Of a stretch of DNA of 59,937 bases, positions 9,941 through 17,794 are shown one piece after another. Positions within the stretch are counted from its first letter, which is position 1. Each line of letters begins with the position of its first letter. The stretch spans positions 1-59,937 of the forward strand of contig JAEXXY010000035.1 of NCBI GenBank assembly GCA_023451855.1, given 5' to 3'. Origin of the DNA: Actinomycetes bacterium (GTDB taxonomy: Bacteria > Actinomycetota > Actinomycetes > Actinomycetales > Dermatophilaceae). The notes under the pieces were generated by a model, which saw only the letters and a program-made list of their open reading frames with translations, ran no database searches and was not told the DNA's origin. A program made the translations under genes and the position numbers.

Positions 9941-10415
9941 CCCTCGAGTCGTCGAGCTGCTCAACGACGCCCTGACCTTCGAGCTGACAATCACGAACAC
10001 GTACTTCCTCCACGCGCGCATGCTCGACAGCTGGGGGTTCACCAAGCTCGGCAAGGTCTTCTACGACCTGTCCATCGACGAGATGCGCGACGCCGACGAC
10101 CTCATCAACCGCATCCTGCTCTTCGACGGCCACCCCAACGTGCAGAAGCTCGGGGCCATCAGCATCGGCGAGGACGCCCACGAGATGCTCAAGCTCGCCT
10201 TCGAGAGCGAGAAGGCGGCGGTGGCGCAGTTCAACGCCGGCGCCAAGGCGTGCCACGAGCTCGGCGACCACGGCAGCGCCGCGGTCTTCGAGGAGATGGT
10301 CCGCGACGAGGAGAAGCACGCCGACTGGTTCGAGAGCCAGCTCGACGCGATCGAGCGGATCGGCCTTCAGCAGTACCTCGCCCAGCAGCTGGGTGAGGGC
10401 GGCCCCGGGGCCTGA
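9927..10415 (+). CDS. bfr: Bacterioferritin
   Basis: A 162-aa ferritin-like four-helix iron-storage subunit, standard length. The GTG start at 9927 gives MQPASPRVVELLNDAL, as in other Bfr proteins. Ferroxidase residues E19, Y26, E52, the helix-3 Glu in LAFESEK, and the Glu/His pair in RDEEKHADWFE are present, and the haem-ligand Met53 is kept. The His that normally follows two residues after this Met (EMKHAD in E. coli Bfr, H54) is Asp55 here (EMRDAD), so one ferroxidase ligand is altered. Gene order bfd-bfr supports a store/release module. Confidence 0.95.
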   Translation: MQPASPRVVELLNDALTFELTITNTYFLHARMLDSWGFTKLGKVFYDLSIDEMRDADDLINRILLFDGHPNVQKLGAISIGEDAHEMLKLAFESEKAAVAQFNAGAKACHELGDHGSAAVFEEMVRDEEKHADWFESQLDAIERIGLQQYLAQQLGEGGPGA

Positions 10416-10421
10416 GCCCCG
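10406..10421 (+). terminator. Short hairpin at the end of bfr
   Basis: CGGGGC at 10406-10411 and GCCCCG at 10416-10421 enclose the CTGA that contains the bfr stop. A six-bp GC stem only; weak candidate terminator. Confidence 0.35.
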
Positions 10422-10486
10422 AGACCGCCCGCGGTCCCCCGTGCCGGAGCGACCACGCCCACGGCACCCGTGGCGACCCAGATCGC

Positions 10487-11299
10487 TCAGAGGCCGACGG
10501 ACTTGACCCCGTACTTCGCCTGGGCGTTCGTGAAGCCCTCGAACGTGAGCTGGTTGATGAGGCTGCCGCGCGAGAAGGCCATCATGTCGAGGTAGGACTG
10601 GGCCTTCTTCGCCGCCTGCTCATTCCAGTTGACCGAGATGTGGTCGACGGCGTACGTCGCATCTGCCTTCGAGAACTGCTCGAACTGGAGCTGCTTGATC
10701 AGGCCCTTGCGCGAGAACGCGGTGAACTCGAGGTAGGACTCGGCCTTGCTCACCGCCTGCTCCTGCGACACGGTCATGGCATTGGCAGCCTTCTCCGCGG
10801 CAGCCTTGGCAGCGGCGGCCTTCGCTGCGGCCGCTTTGGCGGCAGCGACCTTGGCGGCAGCAGCTTTCGCGGCAGCCGCCTTCGCTGCGGCGGCCTTGTC
10901 GGCGGCGGCCTTGTCGGCGGCCGCCTTGTCGGCAGCCGCTTTGTCCGCAGCAGCCTTGTCGGCAGCGGCCTTGTCCGCAGCAGCCTGGTCCGCTGCGGTC
11001 GTCGTGGGTGCAGCAGACGTGGGTGCAGCAGACGTGGGGGACTCGCTCGTCGTGCTCGCGGCCACGTCGGTCGCAGCGGTGGGTGCCGTCTTGGGGTCGT
11101 TGCCCATCGACCCGAAGAGCGCCAGGGCGACGACGACGCCGCCGGTCCACAGGCCGATCTTCTTGCCCTTGCCCATCTTCTTCTGGGGTCCGTTCGGGCC
11201 GGCGACGGGCTGTGGCGCGCCCTGCGGCGCTCCCCAGACCGGAGCCGGGGGCACTGAGCCTTCCGGTGCCGGGGGGTGCTGCTGGCTGTTGTTGCTCAT
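10487..11299 (-). CDS. Ltp-family surface protein with two C-terminal Ltp domains
   Basis: A 270-aa protein: a Pro-rich cytoplasmic N-terminus (residues 1-40), one membrane segment (about 48-64, after a KMGKGKK basic stretch), a Ser/Thr/Pro-Ala linker, a pentapeptide repeat of AAADK then AAAAK units (102-170), and two Ltp domains at about 183-225 and 228-270 (AESYLEFTAFSRKGLIKQL; AQSYLDMMAFSRGSLINQL). The Ltp domain was named from a Streptococcus phage lipoprotein that blocks DNA injection by superinfecting phage, but most bacterial copies are uncharacterised. Here it has a transmembrane anchor rather than a lipobox. An envelope role is likely; phage exclusion is only a possibility. Confidence 0.85.
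   Translation of the reverse strand: MSNNSQQHPPAPEGSVPPAPVWGAPQGAPQPVAGPNGPQKKMGKGKKIGLWTGGVVVALALFGSMGNDPKTAPTAATDVAASTTSESPTSAAPTSAAPTTTAADQAAADKAAADKAAADKAAADKAAADKAAADKAAAAKAAAAKAAAAKVAAAKAAAAKAAAAKAAAEKAANAMTVSQEQAVSKAESYLEFTAFSRKGLIKQLQFEQFSKADATYAVDHISVNWNEQAAKKAQSYLDMMAFSRGSLINQLTFEGFTNAQAKYGVKSVGL
10790..10996 (-). repeat. 15-nt tandem repeat coding an Ala/Lys stalk
   Basis: About fourteen 15-nt units encode AAADK and later AAAAK pentapeptides in the Ltp-type protein. The units are near-identical with synonymous variation (gcc/gca), and copy number is likely to vary between strains. An alternating charged alpha-helical or extended spacer is expected. Confidence 0.9.
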
Positions 11300-11533
11300 G
11301 GTCGTTCTCCCCTAACGCTTTTCTGGACTTAGGGAAGTGTCCGATGCTTCGCCGGATATGTCTGGGTTTCGGGGATTTTGCGTGCCAAGGCACCGGCGCT
11401 GCCAGGGAGCGCGTGAGGCGATCAAACGGAATGGCCCGAATCGTTCCCGAACGCCTCGAGCCGGCCGGCTCCCTCGGGAACCGACCGGCTCGGTGCTTGT
11501 CGGCGCGTCGCCCTTCGAGGCGTACGCCTAGGG

Positions 11534-11977
11534 TCAGTCGGCGGCCTGGAGGGCCTTGACCTCCTCGCGGGCGCTGACGACCGATGCGTGCTGCCGGGAG
11601 ACGACCTCGCGGAACCCGGCGCTGAGGTCCATCTCGAGAGCCTTCTCGTACTCCGACACGGCATGGTTCTCACCCGTGACGGCAGCGCCGAGCACGCTGC
11701 CCGCGTCGTTGCCGGTGAGGGCATCCTTCAACGCGATCCAGCCGCGGTGCAGGGCCGAGGTGGCCGTGCCGCTCTCGTCGACGTCCTCGCCGTACTCGTG
11801 GCCCATGTCGACGATCTCGCGGCGGAAGCCGGCCCGTTGGGCCGACAGGCGCTGCAGCGTCGACGCCCACTCCGGGTGCTCGTCCCCGCGCACCTTCTCG
11901 GCAGCCTGGGCGAACCCACGCTCGCCGTCCTTCAGCGTCTCGACGAGCTCCTTGGCGGCCTTGGCGTCGTCCGACAT
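11534..11977 (-). CDS. DUF2383/PA2169-type four-helix-bundle protein
   Basis: A 147-aa soluble helical protein (DDAKAAKELVETLKDGERGF at the start) fitting the ferritin-like DUF2383 / PA2169 family, whose members are stress-associated but of unknown biochemical role. Glu and His residues lie on successive helices (GERGFAQAAEK, MGHEYGED, ENHAVSEYEK) where a di-metal site would be. ATG 11977 follows AAGGAG; the frame is open upstream to 12061 without a better start. It appears monocistronic. Confidence 0.82.
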   Translation of the reverse strand: MSDDAKAAKELVETLKDGERGFAQAAEKVRGDEHPEWASTLQRLSAQRAGFRREIVDMGHEYGEDVDESGTATSALHRGWIALKDALTGNDAGSVLGAAVTGENHAVSEYEKALEMDLSAGFREVVSRQHASVVSAREEVKALQAAD

Positions 11978-12091
11978 GTTCACTCCTTCGTTCGGTTGCG
12001 TGATCCCCGAAGCCCTACCCGCCGGGCCGGAAGCCCAACCACCGGTCGGGTGACCACCCACCGACGCCGTCGCGTTGCAGGGGGTTTCGCG

Positions 12092-13015
12092 TCAGTGCCA
12101 CAGGGCGGCGACGTGGTCCGCGAGGGCGCGGCCCTGCTCGTAGCCGCCTCGTGCCGCCGGCCGACGCGTCGCCGGGTCGAGCGCATTGGCGTCGAAGACC
12201 GCGCCGGCTCCGGCGTCCGGAAAGAGGGTCTCGACCCTGCTGCCGCCGGCGCGCAGCTCGGCGACCTGGGTGGCTAGGTCCATGCCCCACTCGAGCGGCA
12301 TCCGGGTCCGGCCGCTGAACGGCGACATGATGAGCACCCGTCCGAATCCGCTTGCCAGGTCGGCGTTCTCGCTGCGCCGGTAGCCGCCGTTGAGGTAGCG
12401 GTCCTCACCGACGCGGTACGGCGTCATCGCCGAGGTGCTGGCGGCGACCGCGTCCACGAGGTCGATGCCGCTGTGGCGGTCGAACACGACCGGCTCCCCG
12501 GTCCGGGCATCGACGGCGGTGATGAGCAGGCGCTGCTGCGGCCACTGCCGGCTGGGGAGCCGGGAGGCGACGATGTCGTGCCAGCGCTGTGCGTCGGAGC
12601 CGTCCGACGCGTCCCGCTCGAGCGCCGCTGCGCCCATCCGGCGTCGCATGTCGGGCGCGTCGTGGGCCGAGGCGATGATCGCGTCCGACCACTCGAGGTA
12701 GCTCGGCCCGGAGATCGTCGGGCGGCGTCGCCGGTCGGGGCCGGGCCCGCCCGAGCCGGGGCGGGGCGGGAGCACCTCGGTGAGGACAGCGGCGTACAGC
12801 TCACCCGGCCTCGGACCGCCGGTGACCTGGGCCGCCACCGTCGCTCCGGCGGAGGTGCCGACGATGAGGTCGGCGTCGGTGACGTCGACCCCGCCGTCGG
12901 CAAGGCCGGCGATGAGACCGAGCTGCCAGGCGTTGCCGGCTGCTCCACCGCCGGCGAGGACGAGGGCGCGTGCGTCAGGATCGACGGGTCGGGTCGAGGA
13001 AGAGATGGTGTTCAG
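12092..13015 (-). CDS. Patatin-like phospholipase (start codon uncertain)
   Basis: A patatin-fold lipid acyl hydrolase, about 307 aa. The oxyanion motif is LVLAGGGAAGNAW and the nucleophile motif is GTSAG. The catalytic Asp candidate is in DRYLNGGYRRSENADL. No ATG, GTG or TTG lies in frame upstream of the oxyanion loop: the first ordinary start is a GTG at 12838, which would delete both motifs. A CTG at 13013-13015 preceded by GAGAGG is the best start in frame, giving L/M-NTISSSTRPVDPDA. Alternatively the gene begins at an ATG with a perfect AGGAGG ribosome site at 13118 and is broken by a frameshift. Confidence 0.75.
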   Translation of the reverse strand: MNTISSSTRPVDPDARALVLAGGGAAGNAWQLGLIAGLADGGVDVTDADLIVGTSAGATVAAQVTGGPRPGELYAAVLTEVLPPRPGSGGPGPDRRRRPTISGPSYLEWSDAIIASAHDAPDMRRRMGAAALERDASDGSDAQRWHDIVASRLPSRQWPQQRLLITAVDARTGEPVVFDRHSGIDLVDAVAASTSAMTPYRVGEDRYLNGGYRRSENADLASGFGRVLIMSPFSGRTRMPLEWGMDLATQVAELRAGGSRVETLFPDAGAGAVFDANALDPATRRPAARGGYEQGRALADHVAALWH

Positions 13016-13059
13016 GGGAGTCGCCTCTCGCGGATGGCTGTCGGGGCTCCCGGTGGCGA

Positions 13060-13118
13060 CTACCTCGGTCGCGGGATCGTGGACTGCCGGGGAGCACCCA
13101 CTGGGGACACTGCGTACA
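13060..13118 (-). other. 19-codon reading frame with strong ribosome site
   Basis: AGGAGGTGAG precedes an ATG at 13118; the frame ends at a TAG after 19 codons (MYAVSPVGAPRQ...). It lies directly upstream of the patatin gene in a different frame. It may be a leader peptide that couples translation to the CTG start, or the true N-terminus of the patatin gene cut off by a frameshift. Confidence 0.45.
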
Positions 13119-13548
13119 TGGGTCTCACCTCCTGCCGACGTCTCACGACCGCCTGAACGCTAACAGCCCGGCAGGCTGCAGCGCATCGGCATGGACGGCC
13201 CGCACCTCGGCACCGGATCCGCGGTACCCGCCCCGACGAAAACGACGTGGACCCGTCGAGAACGAACCTCCGGGCGACGGCCTGTGGCGAGGCGGGGAGT
13301 CTCGGTTCCAGACTGGCGCGATGGCGGACCGGTATGAGATCCCTGTGCGCGGGGACATCGGTGGTGCAGCACTCAGGGGTTGGCGCATCGGGGACGGCAC
13401 GTCTGCTCCTCAGCCCCGGTCCGGCCGTCGTCCCGGTAACCGCTGAGACCCCGGGGGGTGGGAGGACGCCGGTCGGGGGCGGCGACGCCCCCGGTCGGCG
13501 TCCGGTGCACGGTCGTGTTGGCGCCGCCGATTCCACTGCAGCGCAGAT
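13119..13548. other. Region without a convincing gene
   Basis: About 430 nt between the patatin leader and the monooxygenase stop. Open frames here have poor codon periodicity and composition (Arg/Pro-rich). It should contain the promoter of the patatin gene. No clear terminator or repeat was seen. Confidence 0.5.
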
Positions 13549-14361
13549 CTACTGGCCCGACAGCGCCGCCACCACCGGGGCGAGCACCTCCGCGGAGCCG
13601 GCACCGACGACGACGTACGAGAAGCCCGCCTCCTCACGTCGCCGCTGGAGCTCGTCGACGGCGGCCGCCGGGTCGCTCGGGAGGCAGGCCAGCGAGTCCG
13701 CCGCTCGCATCGCCGCCGGGTCGGTGTCCCGGGCGGACGCCATGAACGGGGCGACCTCGTCGCCCACGACGGGCACGTGCAGCGCCAGCTCGACGTCCCG
13801 GACGGCGCGCAGTTCCCGCGCCATGCGTTCGACGTCGACCCGGCTGTCGCGCGGCATCATCGCGAAGGTCACCGTGTCGGCGACCTCGGTCGCGAGGGCC
13901 CGGGCGCGTGGCCCGCGGACGGCCATGACGACCGGGGTGTGGGCGTCGGGGCCGTCCAGCTCGCGCAGTCGCGTGACGGTGTCGCGCACCTGGCCCAGCC
14001 GATCTCCCGGCGACGCGACGGGCAGGCCGAGGTCACGCAGCTCGTCCTCGATGCCGGGCCGCCCGGTGCCGATCCCCAGCTCGAAGCGGCCCTCGGTGAG
14101 CACCGACATGGAGTGCGCCTCCCACGCAAGGCTCCAGGCCGGGTGCAGCGGAGAGGCGTAGACCCACGTGCCGACGCGCAGGTCGGTCTGCACCGCCGCC
14201 ATCGCGAGGGCAGGCGCCGGGGCTGGTTGCCACTGCGGCACGTCTGGCAGGAGCAGCGTCGAGTAGCCGCTGTCGGCGATGCGTCGCACCTGGTCGAGCC
14301 ACGCGGGCACGTCGGTGAGGAGGGGGGCGACGACCCCGAACCGGAACGCTCTGGCCGTCAT
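13549..14361 (-). CDS. LLM-class flavin-dependent oxidoreductase
   Basis: A 270-aa luciferase-like monooxygenase, TIM-barrel fold, that would use reduced FMN or F420. It begins RAFRFGVVAPLLTDVPAWL and contains the family segment FELGIGTGRPG; TWVYASPLHPAWSLAWEAHSM precedes it. The C-terminal GFSYVVVGAGSAEVLAPVV is typical. The ATG at 14361 overlaps the stop of the upstream micro-ORF as ATGA, so the two are coupled. Substrate unknown. Confidence 0.88.
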   Translation of the reverse strand: MTARAFRFGVVAPLLTDVPAWLDQVRRIADSGYSTLLLPDVPQWQPAPAPALAMAAVQTDLRVGTWVYASPLHPAWSLAWEAHSMSVLTEGRFELGIGTGRPGIEDELRDLGLPVASPGDRLGQVRDTVTRLRELDGPDAHTPVVMAVRGPRARALATEVADTVTFAMMPRDSRVDVERMARELRAVRDVELALHVPVVGDEVAPFMASARDTDPAAMRAADSLACLPSDPAAAVDELQRRREEAGFSYVVVGAGSAEVLAPVVAALSGQ

Positions 14362-14501
14362 CGGGCTGCGAGCCCCGGGTAGCGCAGGTGCGTGACGTCT
14401 CCCGGGCCGAAGTACCAGTCGAACACCTTCATCACGTCGACGTCGGGGCCGGCGACGTAGCCGTCGAGCGACATGGACATGATCGCGATCGCTTCGGACA
14501 C
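14358..14501 (-). pseudogene. Truncated DHFR/RibD-C-like micro-ORF
   Basis: A 47-codon frame from GTG 14501, with GGAAGGA just upstream, encoding EAIAIMSMSLDGYVAGPD followed by VMKVFDWYFGPGDVTHLR and a stop. MSLDGYVAGP is the characteristic opening of RibD C-terminal-domain dihydrofolate-reductase-like proteins, which are usually about 180-220 aa, so only the first quarter is present. Its stop overlaps the monooxygenase start. Either a remnant of a deleted paralogue of the neighbouring 14553-15206 gene, or a retained small ORF that now serves as a translational leader. Confidence 0.7.
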
Positions 14502-14552
14502 GGCGGTTCCTTCCAGCGGGTTCGCCCTCGCGGGGGAGGGCCTTCACTCCTG

Positions 14553-15206
14553 CTACGAGGAGGCCGCCCCGGATCGGACACCCCTGCGCGTGAAGCTGAA
14601 GTGGGTGACGCCGGTGGGTGAGGAGACCGCCTCGACGTCGTAGTCGTCGTCGAGGGCCTCGAGGCCGTCCCAGAGACGGACGCCGCGGCCGAGCAGGATC
14701 GGGACCTGCACGACGTGCATCTCGTCGACGAGCCCGGCGAGCAGGAAGTCGCGCACCACCGTGACGCCGCCTCCGATCCGCACGTCCTTGCCCTCGGCCG
14801 CCTCCCGAGCCACTGCCAGCGCCTCAGCGGGGGTGGCGTCGAGGAAGTGGAACGTCGTGCCGCCCTCCATCTCGATCGAGGGCCGCGGCCGGTGGGTGAG
14901 CACGAAGGTGGGGGTGTGGAACGGCGGGTTGGGGCCCCACCAGCCCGTCCAGTCCGGGTCGTCCTGCCAGCCGGGCGGGCCGAACTTGTTGGCACCCATG
15001 ATCTCGGCTCCGAAGCCGTGGTCGTGACGCTCCGCCAAGGCGTTGTCCACGCCGGTGGTGCCGCCCGCGTCCCACGACCTGGTGGCCATCATCCACTGGT
15101 GCAGGCGCTGCCCCGCATGGCCGAAGGGGGCCTCGAGGCTCTGCGGCTCCCCGGTACCGAAGCCGTCGAGGGAGATCGAGAAGTTGGAGATCCGTGTGAG
15201 CGACAT
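14553..15206 (-). CDS. Dihydrofolate reductase family (RibD C-terminal-like) protein
   Basis: A 217-aa protein of the RibD-C/DHFR-like family common in actinobacteria: ISNFSISLDGF at the N-terminus, MGANKFGPPGW and VRIGGGVTVVRDFLLAGLVDEMHV in the nucleotide-binding region, and VPILLGRGVRLWDGL. It probably binds NADPH; folate reduction is unlikely to be its role, because these are accessory paralogues. It lies upstream of the truncated homologue and the monooxygenase on the same strand. Confidence 0.9.
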   Translation of the reverse strand: MSLTRISNFSISLDGFGTGEPQSLEAPFGHAGQRLHQWMMATRSWDAGGTTGVDNALAERHDHGFGAEIMGANKFGPPGWQDDPDWTGWWGPNPPFHTPTFVLTHRPRPSIEMEGGTTFHFLDATPAEALAVAREAAEGKDVRIGGGVTVVRDFLLAGLVDEMHVVQVPILLGRGVRLWDGLEALDDDYDVEAVSSPTGVTHFSFTRRGVRSGAASS

Positions 15207-15462
15207 CCGCGCCCTCCTGGGTCGTCGACTGCACTGTGGCTCGGTCTGGCGGGCCCTTGCAGCCTAGGGGCACTGCCGGTGGGATCCGGCGCTTGGCGCT
15301 CCGGCGATCCCGGCCCGGGGCCGGCTGCCGGAGTGGGCGACAAGGGTCGAACCGGATGGCTCCGGCGTAGCGTGGTGGGCTCGAGGAGTCATCGGCTGCA
15401 AGGAGGGTTGTGCGCACCGTGTGGAATCAGACTGAGGCCCAACGGGATCGGCGCGCGACGCC

Positions 15463-15666
15463 ATGACGTACTTCTGGGTCGGTGTCGGCCTCGTGCTCGT
15501 GCTCGGCATCGGTCTCATCGTGTGGGGGTCGATGACGGGGGGTCCGGGGCCGTCCGGGGAGGACGTGTCCGCGCGGCGCGGCCATCAGGCGCAGGTCGGC
15601 GCGGTGCTGGCCGGAGTCGCACTGCTGGTGCTCGTCGTCGCGTACCTGACGGCCCCGTGGCCCTAG
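15463..15666 (+). CDS. Small two-helix membrane protein
   Basis: A 67-aa protein with two hydrophobic helices (YFWVGVGLVLVLGIGLIVW and VGAVLAGVALLVLVVAYL) joined by a charged loop. ATG start, no strong ribosome site. GC-rich third positions support coding. Function unknown. Confidence 0.6.
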   Translation: MTYFWVGVGLVLVLGIGLIVWGSMTGGPGPSGEDVSARRGHQAQVGAVLAGVALLVLVVAYLTAPWP

Positions 15667-15699
15667 GCCGGAAGTGCGCCCCGCGTCGCGTCGTGCGCG

Positions 15700-16215
15700 T
15701 CACCAGCGCCCGCGGTGCACGACCTCGTCGAAGGGGCGCCGGTCCAGCCGCTCGATGACCGCCAGCGGGCGGTCCGCCGGGTAGCCGGCGGAGAGCATGT
15801 AGGCGAGGAAGCGTCCCTCGGGAAACCCCAGGACGGCCCTGGCCTGGTCCTGGTCCGCCGCCGCGGCGTGGCCGGTGCCGACGCCGAGGTCGGCTGCAGC
15901 GACCGTCATCGCGTACGTCGCCTGGCCCAGGTCGAAATGGAGGATGGCGGACTGCCGGTCGTCCTTCGGCTCCGGCGCGACGATCGCGATGGCGGCCGCC
16001 GCGCCGGCGACGTGCCTGGCGCCCTGCCAGACCTTCGCCAGCTCGACCAGCTGCGCCCGGTCGGTGACGAGCACGAAGTCCCACGGCTGCCAGTTGCCGG
16101 CGGATGGCGCGCGGCGTCCGGCGTCGAGGATCCGGTCGAGATGCTCGTCGGGGACCGGCTGTTCGGTGAACTGTCGGACGTTTCGTCGCGCGCGCAAGGC
16201 GTCCCACGTCTCCAC
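15700..16215 (-). CDS. Nitroreductase family protein
   Basis: An FMN-dependent oxidoreductase of about 171 aa. WDALRARRNVRQFTEQPVP is the typical start, with the FMN-contacting RNVR, then APSAGNWQPWDF and AADLGVGTGHAA. The GTG at 16215 sits right before the conserved start; the frame is open to a GTG at 16275, but that has no ribosome site and lies close to a hairpin ending the upstream gene. Quinones or nitro compounds are usual substrates; the true one cannot be told. Confidence 0.88.
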   Translation of the reverse strand: METWDALRARRNVRQFTEQPVPDEHLDRILDAGRRAPSAGNWQPWDFVLVTDRAQLVELAKVWQGARHVAGAAAAIAIVAPEPKDDRQSAILHFDLGQATYAMTVAAADLGVGTGHAAAADQDQARAVLGFPEGRFLAYMLSAGYPADRPLAVIERLDRRPFDEVVHRGRW

Positions 16216-16290
16216 CAGCCCATCTTGCGCCTCCCGCGCCGGCGTGGCCACCACGCGAACCGCGATCGTGGGCACCGCGCAGTCCGTCGG

Positions 16291-16328
16291 GCCGGGGCCT
16301 GCCGACCGCGCGGTCAGCGGGCCCCGGC
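16291..16328 (-). terminator. Two-tier hairpin after the Tat-signal gene
   Basis: GCCGGGGCC at 16291-16299 pairs with GGCCCCGGC at 16320-16328, and GACCGCGCGGTC lies within as an inner palindrome. It follows the stop of the gene at 16337 (minus strand) and precedes the nitroreductase start, so it probably separates the two transcripts. Confidence 0.65.
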
Positions 16329-16336
16329 TCGACGGC

Positions 16337-16819
16337 TCAGGCCTCGATGCGGCGGCCGCTGAACGAGCCGGTCCCCGAGTCGACCTTGGTGCCGGACGGA
16401 TCGAAGACCGCGAAGTCGTACGTGCCTCTGATCCTCCCGTGGTGGACGCTGCCCCAGATGCGAACGCGCACGCTCACCGCCGGCATGTTGGGACCACCGC
16501 CGGCCGTACCCGTCCAGAACGTCGCCTTGAAGCCGCCGCCGCTCCGACGAGCCCAGGTTCCCGTGAAGGGCGGACCGGCCGGGGCGATGTCGTGGCTGAT
16601 GATGACGTTCCCACCCGCGAAGCTGAGGACGGTCGACACCTTCGTCTGGTCGCCGGGCGGGTCGTCCTTGCGGCTGACGATCCAGCTGCCGTCAAGGCTG
16701 GAATTCCTGTGCTCCCCGGCCGAAGCCGAGGAGGCGCTCGCCACGCCCCCGATCGCCATTGCGCTCGCGGCGCCGGCCCCCACCAGGACGCGACGTCGAT
16801 TCATCACGTGCTCGTCCAT
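16337..16819 (-). CDS. Tat-exported protein of unknown function
   Basis: A 160-aa protein. The N-terminus MNRRRVLVGAGAASAMAIGG followed by an Ala/Ser stretch and AGEHR is a twin-arginine-type signal (RRRV). The mature domain is beta-rich (SLDGSWIVSRKD, FTGTWARRSGGGFKATFW, GRIRGTYDFAVFDPSG), like a small lipocalin-type beta barrel. AGGAGG precedes ATG 16819. Probably a secreted binding protein, but no family can be named with confidence. Confidence 0.78.
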   Translation of the reverse strand: MDEHVMNRRRVLVGAGAASAMAIGGVASASSASAGEHRNSSLDGSWIVSRKDDPPGDQTKVSTVLSFAGGNVIISHDIAPAGPPFTGTWARRSGGGFKATFWTGTAGGGPNMPAVSVRVRIWGSVHHGRIRGTYDFAVFDPSGTKVDSGTGSFSGRRIEA

Positions 16820-16925
16820 TGCGATCTCCTCCTCTTGTGAGCCGTCGGAGAACCCCGACCCTTCAGGTTCGGCGTCCGGAAGAAGGCGCGTCAAGATTCC
16901 CTCGCGTGTCCACCACATATGCGCG

Positions 16926-17153
16926 CTAGGTCTGGATGGTGGGTGGATGAGGGGCGAATGGCGCACCAATGAGCACAAAGGCTGTCGTGACGAATTCGCG
17001 CAATTTCATTGGGAATAGGAGAGGTTCCGGCAACGACGACAGAACCACGGCCACGATCGCGAGCAGCAGGAAGTGCACCGTGCGCGGAAGGTTTCGTCGG
17101 GGCGCGGGGCCCACGTCCGCGTCGTTGACATCCTTCGGTGGCTGGGCGGACAC
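16926..17153 (-). CDS. Possible small membrane protein
   Basis: A 75-aa frame from GTG 17153 with a hydrophobic helix (VHFLLLAIVAVVLSSLPEPL) and a shorter second one. The coding region is less GC-rich than its neighbours (ATGAAATTGCGCGAATTC), which may mean recent acquisition or simple drift. There is no clear ribosome site. Function unknown. Confidence 0.4.
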   Translation of the reverse strand: MSAQPPKDVNDADVGPAPRRNLPRTVHFLLLAIVAVVLSSLPEPLLFPMKLREFVTTAFVLIGAPFAPHPPTIQT

Positions 17154-17191
17154 TCGGCTGAGGGAGCTCTGAGGGGGGCGAAGGAGCGATC

Positions 17192-17794
17192 ATGTCGTGG
17201 AGCCTCAAGGGTGAATACGTCGAGACGTGCTCGTGCGAGCTCATGTGCCCGTGCAACCTCTCCCTGGACCACGGTGCGACGTACGACTTCTGCCGCGTGG
17301 TCCTCGTGTTCGACGTCCGCGAGGGAACGGTGGACGGGACCGACGTCGCCGGCCGCACCATCGCGATGATCGCGGACGCACCCAAGGTGATGACCGATGG
17401 CAACTGGCGGGTGGGCGTCTTCGTCGACGACCGGGCCAGTGACGAGCAGTTCGAGCGGCTCGTGCAGGTGTTCAGCGGACAGCTCGGTGGGCCGATGGCC
17501 GGGCTCGTCTCACTGATCGGGGAGATGCTCGGCGTCGAACGGGCCCCCATCGAGGTGGTCCACGACGGGCTTCGCCACAGCGTCAGGATCGGCAGCGGCA
17601 TCGACTTCGAGATCGAGGACATCGTCCCCTTCGGGGTGGAGACCGGCGAGCCGGTGAGGTTCTCGGGGATGTTCCACCCGGTCGGGTCCGACCTGACGAT
17701 GGCCGAGGCGAGACGGTCGAGCATCGACGCCTTCGGGATCAGCTACGAGGGGAAGACCGGGCTGTCGAAGTCCGGCTTCTCATGGGCCGCCTGA
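17192..17794 (+). CDS. DUF1326 domain-containing protein
   Basis: A 200-aa soluble protein of family DUF1326. The four-Cys N-terminal motif CSCELMCPC (C13, C15, C19, C21) could bind a metal or cluster. GGCGAAGGAGCGATC precedes the ATG. Its end overlaps the start of a DUF2182 membrane protein by 13 nt; this pairing is recurrent in bacteria and implies that the two work together. Biochemical function is not established. Confidence 0.88.
   Translation: MSWSLKGEYVETCSCELMCPCNLSLDHGATYDFCRVVLVFDVREGTVDGTDVAGRTIAMIADAPKVMTDGNWRVGVFVDDRASDEQFERLVQVFSGQLGGPMAGLVSLIGEMLGVERAPIEVVHDGLRHSVRIGSGIDFEIEDIVPFGVETGEPVRFSGMFHPVGSDLTMAEARRSSIDAFGISYEGKTGLSKSGFSWAA

Noticed and set aside
12970..13446. Plus-strand frame near the patatin gene
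   Set aside because: Arg/Gly/Ser-rich with no ribosome site, and overlaps the patatin 5' end.
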